Assembly: GCA_018713055.1 (NCBI GenBank)
Contig: DVFW01000013.1
Location: forward strand, 3,354 to 67,353
Reading direction: 5' to 3'
DNA length: 64,000 nt
Source of the DNA: Scatavimonas merdigallinarum
GTDB lineage: Bacteria; Bacillota; Clostridia; Oscillospirales; Acutalibacteraceae
The notes beneath the pieces were generated by a model. It did no database searches, had not been told where the DNA came from, and was given only the letters and a program-made list of their open reading frames with translations. Both the position numbers and the translations under genes were made by a program. Positions 25,519-34,227 of the stretch are shown here, in pieces (the stretch's first letter is position 1; the number at the start of each line of letters is the position of its first letter).

Positions 25519-27918
25519 ATGCGCAAAACCGACATTAATAAATTTACAGGCGAAGCAGAACAGCAAAAAGCTGTGACGACAAACGCCGCCGTGAAAGGAG
25601 CCAAGGGGACGCTGTCGATTGTGTGGAAACTGCTGTCTACCTTTTTAATGATCTTGTGCGTTTCTCTTGTAGTCGTTGGTATTTCTGTAATGATTTATCT
25701 TTTCGGTTTGGCCAACGAGCCCACGGGTATTGACCTGCATGCCTCCAAGCTGCAGCTCACCAGCTTTATTTATGTAAACGACGAAAACGGCAATCCAGTG
25801 GAATACCAAAGGCTGCATAGTACAGAAAACCGCATATGGGTAGATTATGAGGATATCCCCCAGTCCATGAAGGACGCGATTATTGCAATTGAGGACAAGC
25901 GCTTTTACGACCATAACGGTGTGGACTGGGTGCGTACGGCAGGGGCTGTGTTCAGCCTTGCCTCCGGTTCTGACAGCTACGGCGGTTCCACGCTGACGCA
26001 GCAGCTGATCAAAAATATTACCGATGACAACCAGGTCAGCATCACCAGAAAATTAAGGGAAATCTTTCGCGCTTTAAATTTGGAGCGGGATTTTACAAAA
26101 GACGAAATTTTGGAAGCTTACCTGAACATTGTCAACTTTGGCAGCGGCTGCCGCGGCGTGCAGGCGGCGGCACATTTATATTTTGGCAAAGATATTCAGG
26201 ATTGTTCGATCGCGCAGTGCGCGGCCATTGCCGGTATTACACAAAATCCGGCGGCCTATACCCCTCTTGATTATCCGGAATCCAACAAAGAGCGCCGTGA
26301 AACCGTTTTGCAGGAAATGTATGACCAGGGAAAAATCAGCAAGGAAGAATACGACCAGGCTATGGAAGAATCACAAACCATGACCTTTGTAGGCTACGTA
26401 GAGGAGGAAGAGGACGAAGAAGAGGAAGAAGAGGTACCAAACTGGTATATTGACATGCTTTTCCGTGACCTCCGCACAGACCTGGCACAAGAACTGAATA
26501 TCAGCGAAGAGGCTGCTTCTACCAAGCTGTATACCGAAGGGTTAAAAATTTACTGTGCTATGGATACCGAAATGCAGGAATTTGCAGAGCAATACGTTTT
26601 AAATCTGGACACCCCTTCCGACCCTAACCTGCAAATGGGCCTGATTATGATGGATTTTGACGGGCGTATTATTGCCTCTGTCGGCAGTCGGGAAAAAAAG
26701 GACGGCATGCTGTTGTGGGACAGGGCAAATATTTCCGAACTGCAGCCCGGTTCCTCTATTAAACCTTCGTTTGTTTATCCACTGGCTATTGAAAATAAAA
26801 TTTACCATTTTTCGTCGTTTGTATTGGACGAACCGTTCGAACACTGGGCATGGACAGATAACGGCTGGATTTCCGGCCCAAACAACTCGGGCGGCTATTA
26901 TTACGGTAACGTCCTTTTGCCCGATGCAATTGAGGCATCTTTAAACGGTGCGGCTGTACAAACCATGCAGCTGGTGGGCGTTAAAAACGCCTACAATCAA
27001 GCTGTAAATAAAACAGGCTTCCGGCATCTGACAACAGAAGATTCTGAAAATATTGGCGGTTTGTCCCTCGGAGGCCTCAACGGAGGCGTCACCGTCAGGG
27101 AAATGGTCTCTTCTTACCAATACATGGGCAACGGCGGTAGATATTATGAACCGTATTCCTACTACTACGTAACGGACCAGGATGGGGAAATCATTTTAGA
27201 CAACCGCGAAAACATTCCAATCCAGTCCTACTCATCTGAAACCGCTACAATTATGAACCGGCTTTTGCACTATAACGTTACCTATTCCAACCCGGCGCAT
27301 ACTGCCGCCGGTATGGCTGCCATTTCAGGTTGGGATATTCTTGGTAAAACCGGTACCTCGGACTACGGTAAGGACCACTGGTTTATTGGCCTTTCTCCCT
27401 ATGCGCTGCTGGGTATATGGACCGGCTTTGATACGCCTGCCTCGATTGTTGGCAGCACCAACGTTCCCGAGCAGACCTTCCATGACCTGATGTCAGAATA
27501 TCTCTCTGATAAAGAACCGAAGGAATTTACGCTTTCACCCAATGTAGAAGCTATCCCATATTGCGCGTCAACAGGTTTGCTTGCCACCAGCTATTGCGGA
27601 GAAACCTATATGGGATATTATACAGAAGATATGCGCCCTGATTACTGCTACGGCGGCCACGGGTACAGTTATTATGATGACAGCTACGATAACTACGATG
27701 ATTATGACGACGATTACGATTCCAGCTATTCCTACGACGACAGCTCAGACGTTTCGTCCGACGATGCTTCCAGTGAGCCTGATTATTCCGATGTTCCCTC
27801 AGAAGACCCCGGTAGCGTGGCGCCTGAGCCACCGGCTTCATCCGATGATGTTCCGCCTGCCGAAAGCGGCGGGGACGTTTCTACTGGCGGGGATGTTACC
27901 AGCGGGGAGTATATATAG
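25519..27918 (+). CDS. Class A penicillin-binding protein (transglycosylase/transpeptidase)
   Basis: Bifunctional peptidoglycan synthase of 799 residues. A membrane helix lies at about 37-63. The transglycosylase domain shows Glu125 in IEDKRFYDHNG, GGSTLTQQLIKN, RKLREI and KDEILEAYLN. The transpeptidase has Ser412 and Lys415 in PGSSIKP, SLN and GKTGTSD. An acidic Glu/Asp insertion (about 295-305) separates the two domains, and an 80-residue tail after about 718 is rich in Tyr, Asp and Ser. The ATG at 25519 follows GGGAGG; an upstream in-frame ATG at 25444 lacks a ribosome site. Monocistronic, next to the bofC-like gene. Confidence 0.95.
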   Translation: MRKTDINKFTGEAEQQKAVTTNAAVKGAKGTLSIVWKLLSTFLMILCVSLVVVGISVMIYLFGLANEPTGIDLHASKLQLTSFIYVNDENGNPVEYQRLHSTENRIWVDYEDIPQSMKDAIIAIEDKRFYDHNGVDWVRTAGAVFSLASGSDSYGGSTLTQQLIKNITDDNQVSITRKLREIFRALNLERDFTKDEILEAYLNIVNFGSGCRGVQAAAHLYFGKDIQDCSIAQCAAIAGITQNPAAYTPLDYPESNKERRETVLQEMYDQGKISKEEYDQAMEESQTMTFVGYVEEEEDEEEEEEVPNWYIDMLFRDLRTDLAQELNISEEAASTKLYTEGLKIYCAMDTEMQEFAEQYVLNLDTPSDPNLQMGLIMMDFDGRIIASVGSREKKDGMLLWDRANISELQPGSSIKPSFVYPLAIENKIYHFSSFVLDEPFEHWAWTDNGWISGPNNSGGYYYGNVLLPDAIEASLNGAAVQTMQLVGVKNAYNQAVNKTGFRHLTTEDSENIGGLSLGGLNGGVTVREMVSSYQYMGNGGRYYEPYSYYYVTDQDGEIILDNRENIPIQSYSSETATIMNRLLHYNVTYSNPAHTAAGMAAISGWDILGKTGTSDYGKDHWFIGLSPYALLGIWTGFDTPASIVGSTNVPEQTFHDLMSEYLSDKEPKEFTLSPNVEAIPYCASTGLLATSYCGETYMGYYTEDMRPDYCYGGHGYSYYDDSYDNYDDYDDDYDSSYSYDDSSDVSSDDASSEPDYSDVPSEDPGSVAPEPPASSDDVPPAESGGDVSTGGDVTSGEYI

Positions 27919-27989
27919 CCCCCCTTGGTAGCAGATTTGCTTTTGCGGTAATAGAATAAGAATTATGAAAACTTTTGAAGAGGTGTAAA

Positions 27990-29234
27990 ATGATACAGGT
28001 AGCGATTATGGGCTATGGGGTTGTTGGCTCCGGTGTTGCGGAAATATTGCTCACGCACAGGGAAAGCCTGAAAAAAAGAGCGCAGGAAGAAATGCATATT
28101 AAATATATTTTAGATATACGCGATTTTCCCGACAGCCCCCTACACGACCGGTTTACCAAGAATTTTGACGATATCTGCAACGACGAAGAGGTAAAGGTTG
28201 TTGTAGAGACAATGGGTGGCCTGCACCCGGCTTTCGATTTTGTAAAGCGCTGCCTGGAAAAGGGAAAAAGCGTTGTTACGTCCAATAAAGAGCTGGTTGC
28301 AGCCAAAGGCGCGCAGCTTTTGCAGATTGCAAAGGACAAAAACGCCAATTTCCTTTTTGAGGCAAGCGTCGGCGGCGGTATCCCTATTATCCGGCCGATC
28401 AGCCAGTGCCTTGCAGCAAATGAGGTCAGCCAGATCGCTGGTATTTTAAACGGGACAACCAATTTTATTCTTACAAAAATGATTCATGAGCACATGAAGT
28501 TTGACCAGGCATTGGCGCTGGCGCAAAAGCTTGGCTATGCCGAGCGCGACCCTTCCGCAGACGTAGACGGTTATGACGCAGTACGCAAAATCTGTATTTT
28601 GGCGTCCCTTACATTTGGCAAACATGTTTATCCCGACAACATATATACAGAAGGCATTACAAACATTACATTAGAAGACGTGGCCTACGCTTCCGCCTGG
28701 GGCGGTGTGATCAAATTGATCGGCAGCGTAAAAATGCTTGACGACGGCCGGATCGATATTTTTGTAGCTCCCATGTTTATCAGCAGCCAAAGCCAGCTGG
28801 CCGGTGTGGATGACGTGTTCAACGGTATTATGGTTCGCGGCGATGCAACCGGCGACGTTGTATTTTACGGCAAGGGTGCCGGTAAACTGCCAACGGCCAG
28901 CGCGGTAGTAGCCGATATGATAGACTGCATTAAGCATTTAAAGGCAAGGAAATACCTGTATTGGGCCGACGGCACGGACGATTATGTGCTTCCCTGGGAA
29001 CAAAGCGTCACATCCATGTTTATCAGGGCTTTTGCAGACAATACGGAAGATGCCCTTGCATCCGCCAAAAATATTTTTGGTGCTGTTACACCGCTTGGCC
29101 GCAATAATACTGCTGACGGCGAGTTTGCTTTTATTACTCCGGAAAAGACTGTGGGCGCCATCCTTGCAGATATTGACAAGCTGCAAAGCCAAGGCGTGAA
29201 GGTTGTATCTAAAATCAGAATTGGGGATTTGTAA
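27990..29234 (+). CDS. hom: Homoserine dehydrogenase
   Basis: Reduces aspartate semialdehyde to homoserine. The 414-residue protein starts at 27990 after GAGGTG, with the Rossmann motif MGYGVVGSG, the catalytic region TSNKELVAAKG and the substrate segment AEPDPSADVDGYDAVRK-like AERDPSADVDG. The C-terminus (about 340-414) resembles a weak ACT domain. First of hom-thrB-lysC; thrB begins two bases after the stop. Confidence 0.96.
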   Translation: MIQVAIMGYGVVGSGVAEILLTHRESLKKRAQEEMHIKYILDIRDFPDSPLHDRFTKNFDDICNDEEVKVVVETMGGLHPAFDFVKRCLEKGKSVVTSNKELVAAKGAQLLQIAKDKNANFLFEASVGGGIPIIRPISQCLAANEVSQIAGILNGTTNFILTKMIHEHMKFDQALALAQKLGYAERDPSADVDGYDAVRKICILASLTFGKHVYPDNIYTEGITNITLEDVAYASAWGGVIKLIGSVKMLDDGRIDIFVAPMFISSQSQLAGVDDVFNGIMVRGDATGDVVFYGKGAGKLPTASAVVADMIDCIKHLKARKYLYWADGTDDYVLPWEQSVTSMFIRAFADNTEDALASAKNIFGAVTPLGRNNTADGEFAFITPEKTVGAILADIDKLQSQGVKVVSKIRIGDL

Positions 29235-29236
29235 TT

Positions 29237-30133
29237 ATGATTCGGATTCAGGTTCCCGCGACAAGCGCAAATTTAGGCTCAGGCTTTGACAGCCTGGGCA
29301 TTGCTTTGAGTATGTATAACCAGGTATGGATGGAAGAATTTGACGGGATTGCTATTACTTCAAAAGACGCCGTTGCCGTCCCAACCGACCAAAGCAACCT
29401 GATTTACTGGTCTGCTTCTTATCTTTATAAAGAATGTGGGCGTCGCTTTCCAGGCTTAAAGCTGGTGCAGGAAAACAATATTCCCATGACAAGAGGGCTG
29501 GGGAGCAGCAGCGCCTGTATTGTTGCAGGGCTGCTTGGCGCCAACCGCTTTCTTGGTAACCCGCTTACACAGCACGACCTTGTGAATCTTGCCTGCAAAA
29601 TAGAGGGCCACCCGGACAATACTACGCCGGCTTTTACCGGCGGGCTTGTCACGTCCGCCATAGAGGGCGGACGTGTTCATTCTGTTACGGTCCCCATTGC
29701 CGCGCATATTCGCTTTGGCCTTTTTATCCCTCCCTTTGAGCTGAAAACCGAAACGGCCAGAAGCGCTCTTCCAAAATCCTACTCCCGCGAAGACGCCGTT
29801 TATAATCTTTCGCGTTCCGCGCTGATGACCGCGGCGCTTTTTTCCGGAAGCCTGGAAAACCTCCGCGTTGCTGTGCAGGACCGCTTACATCAACCCTACC
29901 GCACGCAATTTATCCCCGGGCTGGACACCGTCTTTCGCACAAGCTATGAGCTTGGCTCCTATGGTACTTATATAAGCGGCGCCGGACCAACCGTTATTTC
30001 CATCATAGATGACAAGCTACAGGATATCTTTCGTGCGCATGCGCTTACTTCTCTTGAAGAAAAGGGTATAAAAAACTGGCGTTTTAAGGTTTTAAGCCCG
30101 GATGCCTGCGGCGCACAGATCATGATCGACTGA
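29237..30133 (+). CDS. thrB: Homoserine kinase
   Basis: GHMP kinase (298 residues) phosphorylating homoserine for threonine synthesis. Motif 1 PATSANLGSGFDSLG, the phosphate loop PMTRGLGSSSACIVAG and the C-terminal SGAGPTVISI are present. Tightly packed behind hom. No thrC follows; lysC comes next behind its own promoter. Confidence 0.97.
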   Translation: MIRIQVPATSANLGSGFDSLGIALSMYNQVWMEEFDGIAITSKDAVAVPTDQSNLIYWSASYLYKECGRRFPGLKLVQENNIPMTRGLGSSSACIVAGLLGANRFLGNPLTQHDLVNLACKIEGHPDNTTPAFTGGLVTSAIEGGRVHSVTVPIAAHIRFGLFIPPFELKTETARSALPKSYSREDAVYNLSRSALMTAALFSGSLENLRVAVQDRLHQPYRTQFIPGLDTVFRTSYELGSYGTYISGAGPTVISIIDDKLQDIFRAHALTSLEEKGIKNWRFKVLSPDACGAQIMID

Positions 30134-30153
30134 TGTATTCCCCGCGTATTTCC

Positions 30154-30174
30154 GGCGTTGACAAACGCCTGTTT
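30154..30174 (+). terminator. Small terminator after thrB overlapping the lysC -35
   Basis: Perfect GGCGTT-GACA-AACGCC hairpin followed by TGTTTTG. Its loop supplies the GACA of the lysC -35 hexamer. Confidence 0.55.
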
Positions 30175-30186
30175 TGCATATAAAAT
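30158..30186 (+). promoter_or_regulatory. Sigma-A promoter of lysC
   Basis: TTGACA (30158-30163), 17 bases, TAAAAT (30181-30186), 50 bases before the ATG. Confidence 0.75.
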
Positions 30187-30237
30187 CTGTTGTGGATCTT
30201 TTTTCACAATGGCGAATATATATGGAGGTAACACTTT

Positions 30238-31452
30238 ATGAGCCTGATTGTACAAAAATTTGGCGGCAGCTCTGTTGCAAACGCGCAGCGCGTTTACAAT
30301 GTCGCCCGCATTGTAACAGATACCTATAAAAAAGGCAACCGCGTAATTGTTGTGGTTTCCGCACAGGGTGACACCACCGACGATTTACTTGCCAAGGCAG
30401 AAGAAATCAACCCCAATGCTTCCAAACGGGAAAAAGATATGCTTTTAGCCGCAGGAGAACAGATCTCGATTGCCCTTTTATCCATGGCAATTGAAAAGCT
30501 GGGCTACCCTGTTGTTTCCCTGCTGGGCTGGCAGGCAGGGTTTCAAACTACGTCGATGCATACGGGGGCACGCATCAAAAGAATTATTCCGGAGCGCGTT
30601 AAACGTGAGCTGGATAAAAATAACATTGTCGTTATTGCCGGCTTCCAGGGGATCAGCCGTTACGAGGATGTAACAACACTGGGCCGTGGCGGCTCCGACA
30701 CGAGCGCCGTCGCCATTGCAGCGGCCATGCATGCGGATCTTTGCCAAATTTACACGGATGTAGAAGGCGTTTATACCGCAGACCCGCGTAAGGTAAAAAA
30801 CGCCAGAAAGCTTGACGAGATTTCCTATGATGAAATGCTTGAGCTTGCTACATTGGGCGCGCAGGTGTTGCACAACCGCAGTGTGGAAATGGCAAAAAAA
30901 TACAACTTAGAGCTTGAAGTTCTTTCAAGCTTAACTTGCGCACCCGGTACAATAGTTAAGGAGGCAGCTAAAATGGAAAAAATGTTGATCAGCGGCGTTG
31001 CAAAAGACACAGATGTAGCAAGAATATCTGTCACAGGCGTACCAGACAGGCCCGGCCTGGCCTTTAAAATGTTTTCAAAACTTGCGGCAAAGGATATTAA
31101 CGTAGACATTATTCTACAGTCTATTGGCCGTGACGATACAAAGGACATCTCCTTCACCGTTGCAAAAGATAAGGGAAAGGAAGCCGTTGCGATTCTGGAG
31201 GACTATATTGCAACCATTGGCGGCAATAAGGTTCTGTACGATGACAGAGTTGCAAAAATTTCGATTGTCGGCGCCGGTATGGAAACGCATGCGGGGGTTG
31301 CTTCAAAAATGTTTGAGGCACTTTATGATTCTCAAATCAATATCCAGATGATCTCTACAAGCGAAATTAAAGTCTCCGTACTGATTGCTGTTGAAGACGC
31401 CGACCGGGCGGTCAGCGCCATCCATTCCAAATTTTTTGATGTATTAAGTTAA
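30238..31452 (+). CDS. lysC: Aspartate kinase
   Basis: Commits aspartate to lysine, threonine and methionine synthesis. The 404-residue monofunctional form begins with the kinase motif VQKFGGSSVAN, has TLGRGGSDTSAVA and DPRKV, and ends with tandem ACT domains (about 265-404) that bind regulatory amino acids. GGAGG lies 8 bases before the ATG. No lysine riboswitch fits in the 104-base leader gap, so control is probably allosteric. Confidence 0.97.
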   Translation: MSLIVQKFGGSSVANAQRVYNVARIVTDTYKKGNRVIVVVSAQGDTTDDLLAKAEEINPNASKREKDMLLAAGEQISIALLSMAIEKLGYPVVSLLGWQAGFQTTSMHTGARIKRIIPERVKRELDKNNIVVIAGFQGISRYEDVTTLGRGGSDTSAVAIAAAMHADLCQIYTDVEGVYTADPRKVKNARKLDEISYDEMLELATLGAQVLHNRSVEMAKKYNLELEVLSSLTCAPGTIVKEAAKMEKMLISGVAKDTDVARISVTGVPDRPGLAFKMFSKLAAKDINVDIILQSIGRDDTKDISFTVAKDKGKEAVAILEDYIATIGGNKVLYDDRVAKISIVGAGMETHAGVASKMFEALYDSQINIQMISTSEIKVSVLIAVEDADRAVSAIHSKFFDVLS

Positions 31453-31460
31453 ATCTTTAT

Positions 31461-31489
31461 TTGACATTATCCTTTATACATGTTATAAT
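31461..31489 (+). promoter_or_regulatory. Consensus promoter of tRNA-Pro
   Basis: TTGACA (31461-31466), exactly 17 bases, TATAAT (31484-31489): a full consensus, as expected of a stable RNA gene. Confidence 0.9.
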
Positions 31490-31495
31490 GAAGAG

Positions 31496-31523
31496 CGGTG
31501 ACGGGGTAACCCCGCCACCGTTT
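31496..31523 (+). terminator. Hairpin at the 5' end of the pre-tRNA transcript
   Basis: CGGTG-CGGGG/CCCCG-CACCG with small bulges and loop TAA, followed by TTTA. It can end lysC transcripts, but it also forms the first bases of the transcript from the tRNA promoter. Confidence 0.6.
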
Positions 31524-31527
31524 ATAT

Positions 31528-31604
31528 CCGGGTGTGGCGCAGTTTGGTAGCGCGCTTGAATGGGGTTCAAGAGGCCGCTGGTTCGACTCCAGTCACTCGG
31601 ACCA
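31528..31604 (+). tRNA. tRNA-Pro (anticodon GGG)
   Basis: All arms fold: acceptor CCGGGTG/CACTCGG (one G-T), D-stem GCGC/GCGC, anticodon stem CTTGA/TCAAG with loop ATGGGGT, variable AGGCC, T-arm GCTGG/CCAGT with TTCGACT loop. CCA is encoded. The anticodon at loop positions 3-5 is GGG. Confidence 0.95.
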
Positions 31605-31613
31605 CCAGGCAGG

Positions 31614-31647
31614 GCCTGGAGCCAATTCGCGCTCCAGGCTTTGTTTT
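31614..31647 (+). terminator. Terminator of tRNA-Pro
   Basis: GCCTGGAGC/GCTCCAGGC stem followed by TTTGTTTT. Confidence 0.9.
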
Positions 31648-31673
31648 ACCCAAAATGCAATGCCCGCGTCCAA

Positions 31674-31740
31674 CGGGCATCTTTTTTGTCAACGCTTCCC
31701 ACCCCGTCGCGGACTTTGTATCGTTCGCGACGGCTTTTCT
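31674..31740 (+). repeat. 67-bp intergenic repeat, copy 1
   Basis: Aligns without gaps to 32726-32791 with about nine differences. It holds an 8-bp stem CCGTCGCG (31704-31711)/CGCGACGG (31726-31733) around a 14-base loop, and begins beside a terminator-like CCCG/CGGG hairpin. Function unknown. Confidence 0.8.
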
Positions 31741-31774
31741 TTTTGAAAATCCATCGGCTCACACGCACTCCTTT

Positions 31775-31862
31775 CCGAAAAAGGTCACGCGTAGCTTTGG
31801 CTGTTCGCTCGCAAGCGCACTCCTGGCGCCTGCGCGGCGCTACCAACCTTTTTCGGTTTTTT
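31775..31862 (+). other. Long structured inverted repeat with terminal T-run
   Basis: CCGAAAAAGGT (31775-31785) pairs with ACCTTTTTCGG (31846-31856), followed by TTTTTT. The 60 bases between are GC-rich and contain further short palindromes. No gene is seen between the tRNA and the Nudix gene. Confidence 0.5.
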
Positions 31863-31970
31863 CTACGCGGTAACTTACGGTATCTTTTTGTCAACCCCTC
31901 TCAGAAGAATATCGAAAGAAGTCGACTTTTTCGCTGTTGACAGATTATTTTATGGATTGGAGAAAATATT

Positions 31971-32432
31971 ATGGAACACAACTGTGCGTTTCAAGACGGG
32001 AAATACAAATTCAGATACAGAGCGGCAGCTGTAATAATTTGCAATAACCGTATTTTAATGGTTACAGCTGATAATGTGGATTACTACTATTCTATAGGCG
32101 GTGCGGTACATTTGGGAGAACAAGCCGAGGATGCTGCTGTTCGTGAGGTTTATGAAGAAGCAGGGGTTCATTGCGAAGTCGATAGGCTTCTATTCATTCA
32201 CGAAAATTTCTTTAACGAAAATGGTTTTGTTAACCACGAAATTGCCTTTTATTTTTTAATGAAACCTATTAATCCAGAGGCAATAAAAATGGCCAGCAAC
32301 TCCTGCGGTTTTCAAGAATACCTCAAATGGATTCCCCTTAAAGATTTATCAAATCTAAAAGCATATCCTGCATTTTTTAAGGACGAATTGGCTATGTTAC
32401 CCACAATACCCAGACATCTGATTACAAAATAA
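31971..32432 (+). CDS. Nudix hydrolase
   Basis: Stand-alone Nudix enzyme of 153 residues that should cleave a nucleoside diphosphate linked to another group. The Nudix box is complete at about 43-66 (GGAVHLGEQAEDAAVREVYEEAG). GGAG lies 8 bases before the ATG. The gene is bracketed by the two 67-bp repeat copies in the same orientation and by large hairpins, suggesting an inserted cassette. Substrate not predictable. It is more AT-rich than the neighbouring str operon. Confidence 0.88.
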   Translation: MEHNCAFQDGKYKFRYRAAAVIICNNRILMVTADNVDYYYSIGGAVHLGEQAEDAAVREVYEEAGVHCEVDRLLFIHENFFNENGFVNHEIAFYFLMKPINPEAIKMASNSCGFQEYLKWIPLKDLSNLKAYPAFFKDELAMLPTIPRHLITK

Positions 32433-32520
32433 ATTTTCTAATAACTTTTTTCTGCGAGAGTTTAAGTCCTATCTCAAATTTAGGTGAATCGCTCTTTTTT
32501 TGTAGCACCATTACATGTGC

Positions 32521-32655
32521 AAAGAGGCCAAATTTTGGAACTCAAATATGAGACATCCAAATTTCGGCCTCTTTTTCTATGCTGTAAACCCAACATTTAA
32601 GCCATTGGTCAAGATTTATCTCTTTTTATAGAAATGAGACATCAAAAATAAAAGC
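32521..32655 (-). repeat. About 130-bp dispersed palindromic repeat, copy A (inverted)
   Basis: The reverse complement aligns over its length with 50617-50743, roughly 75-85% by eye, including a core GAGGCCGAAATTTGG...CCAAA...GGCCTC palindrome that ends in a T-run on the plus strand. The arms flank a conserved TTGAGTTCC. No coding capacity. The rest of the 32433-32910 gap holds repeat copy 2 and the tuf terminator. Confidence 0.75.
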
Positions 32656-32725
32656 TTGAAAAACGTACTGCCAAAAAAAGCGGTTCTGTTCTAAACCTAC
32701 AATTCTCATTTTCCGCTTTTGCAGG

Positions 32726-32791
32726 CGGGTATCCTTTTTGTCAACACTTCCCACGCCGTCGCAGACTATGTATCGTTTGCGACGACTTTTC
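32726..32791 (+). repeat. 67-bp intergenic repeat, copy 2
   Basis: Second copy of the 31674-31740 unit. Its stem GTCGCA/TGCGAC has a compensatory A-T pair where copy 1 has G-C, while the outermost pair is lost. Confidence 0.8.
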
Positions 32792-32817
32792 CTAGCGTTC
32801 TTGTTCGCTTAAGCAAA

Positions 32818-32855
32818 TCAAAAAAACGAGCGGCAGATTTTTCCTCTGCCGCTCG
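32818..32855 (-). terminator. Terminator of the str operon after tuf
   Basis: Perfect CGAGCGGCAGA/TCTGCCGCTCG stem followed by seven T on the minus strand. Confidence 0.95.
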
Positions 32856-32910
32856 CTTGAATTTTATCCAATACAATTCGATAATAGCGCACTACACACT
32901 TAATTACCAA

Positions 32911-34113
32911 TTAACCATTAATGGCTGTAACAACGCCGGAACCTACTGTACGTCCACCTTCGCGGATAGCAAAGCGCAGACCTTCTTCAATCGCGATCGG
33001 CGTAATCAGTTCAACGTCCATATCTACGTTATCGCCAGGCATGCACATCTCCGTGCCTTCCGGCAGAGAAATTACGCCTGTAACGTCTGTTGTTCTGAAA
33101 TAGAACTGGGGACGGTAGTTGTTAAAGAACGGCGTATGACGGCCGCCTTCTTCCTTTGTCAGAACGTAAACCTGTCCACGGAACTTTGTGTGCGGATTAA
33201 TCGTACCAGGTTTTGCAAGAACCTGTCCTCTTTCAATTTCTGATCTCTGTACGCCGCGAAGAAGAACACCAACGTTATCGCCAGCCTCTGCATAGTCCAG
33301 AATTTTTCTGAACATTTCAATACCTGTAACAACAACTTTTCTTCTTTCTTCCGTAAGACCAATAATTTCGACCTCTTCAGAAGTCTTCAACTGGCCTCTC
33401 TCCACTCTACCGGTAGCAACTGTACCACGGCCTGTAATCGTAAATACGTCTTCAACAGGCATAAGGAACGGAAGGTCAGCCTTACGGTCCGGCGTGGGGA
33501 TAAATTCGTCAACTGCATCCATCAGTTCATGAATGCACTTGTACTCAGGCGCATTCGGATCCTTGGAAGCACTGTCAAGAGCCAGAAAAGCAGAACCACG
33601 AATGATCGGTGTTTCATCTCCCGGGAATTCATACTCGTCAAGCAGTTCGCGAATTTCCATTTCTACCAGGTCGAGCAGCTCCTCGTCGTCAACCTGGTCC
33701 GTTTTGTTCATGAAAACAACAATATAAGGAACACCAACCTGACGGGAAAGCAGAATGTGCTCTCTCGTCTGGGGCATCGGGCCGTCTGCAGCAGATACAA
33801 CCAGAATCGCACCGTCCATCTGGGCAGCACCTGTAATCATGTTCTTAACATAGTCGGCATGGCCGGGGCAGTCAACGTGCGCATAGTGACGCTTTGCTGT
33901 TTCATACTCAACGTGCGCTGTGTTAATTGTAATACCGCGCTCCCTTTCCTCCGGAGCCTTGTCGATATTGGCATAGTCGACAAAGTCTGCGTCGCCTTCC
34001 AGGTTTAAAACCTTTGTAATGGCAGCCGTCAATGTCGTCTTACCATGGTCAACGTGGCCGATCGTACCAATGTTAATATGCGGTTTATTTCTTTCAAATT
34101 TTTCTTTTGCCAT
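32911..34113 (-). CDS. tuf: Elongation factor Tu
   Basis: GTPase that brings aminoacyl-tRNA to the ribosome. The 400-residue protein has GHVDHGKTT, DCPGHADY with the catalytic His and NKTD (in MNKTDQVDD), then domains 2 and 3 ending AIREGGRTVGSGVVTAI. Last gene of the str operon, 114 bases after fusA, with an internal promoter in that gap. Confidence 0.98.
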   Translation of the reverse strand: MAKEKFERNKPHINIGTIGHVDHGKTTLTAAITKVLNLEGDADFVDYANIDKAPEERERGITINTAHVEYETAKRHYAHVDCPGHADYVKNMITGAAQMDGAILVVSAADGPMPQTREHILLSRQVGVPYIVVFMNKTDQVDDEELLDLVEMEIRELLDEYEFPGDETPIIRGSAFLALDSASKDPNAPEYKCIHELMDAVDEFIPTPDRKADLPFLMPVEDVFTITGRGTVATGRVERGQLKTSEEVEIIGLTEERRKVVVTGIEMFRKILDYAEAGDNVGVLLRGVQRSEIERGQVLAKPGTINPHTKFRGQVYVLTKEEGGRHTPFFNNYRPQFYFRTTDVTGVISLPEGTEMCMPGDNVDMDVELITPIAIEEGLRFAIREGGRTVGSGVVTAING

Positions 34114-34168
34114 TGGAATTTCCTCCCTTGTAATAAAAAGATTTAAATTTTTCCAGTTGTCAAGCTAT

Positions 34169-34197
34169 ATTTTAGCAATTTTATTATCAAATTGCAA
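34169..34197 (-). promoter_or_regulatory. Internal promoter of tuf
   Basis: Minus strand: TTGCAA (34197-34192), exactly 17 bases, TAAAAT (34174-34169), about 55 bases before the tuf start. Confidence 0.55.
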
Positions 34198-34227
34198 TAG
34201 GTAAATGAAAAAAGAACGCTTTTACAA

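Noticed and set aside
30134..30237. Lysine riboswitch before lysC
   Set aside because: The gap is too short and contains only a promoter, a small terminator and the ribosome site.
31532..31873. Open frame of 113 residues across tRNA-Pro
   Set aside because: It starts inside the tRNA, runs through its terminator and the 67-bp repeat, and has no ribosome site.
32719..33243. Plus-strand frame of 174 residues that includes repeat copy 2
   Set aside because: It runs antisense through the end of tuf. The protein-level likeness to the frame over copy 1 is explained by the DNA repeat.
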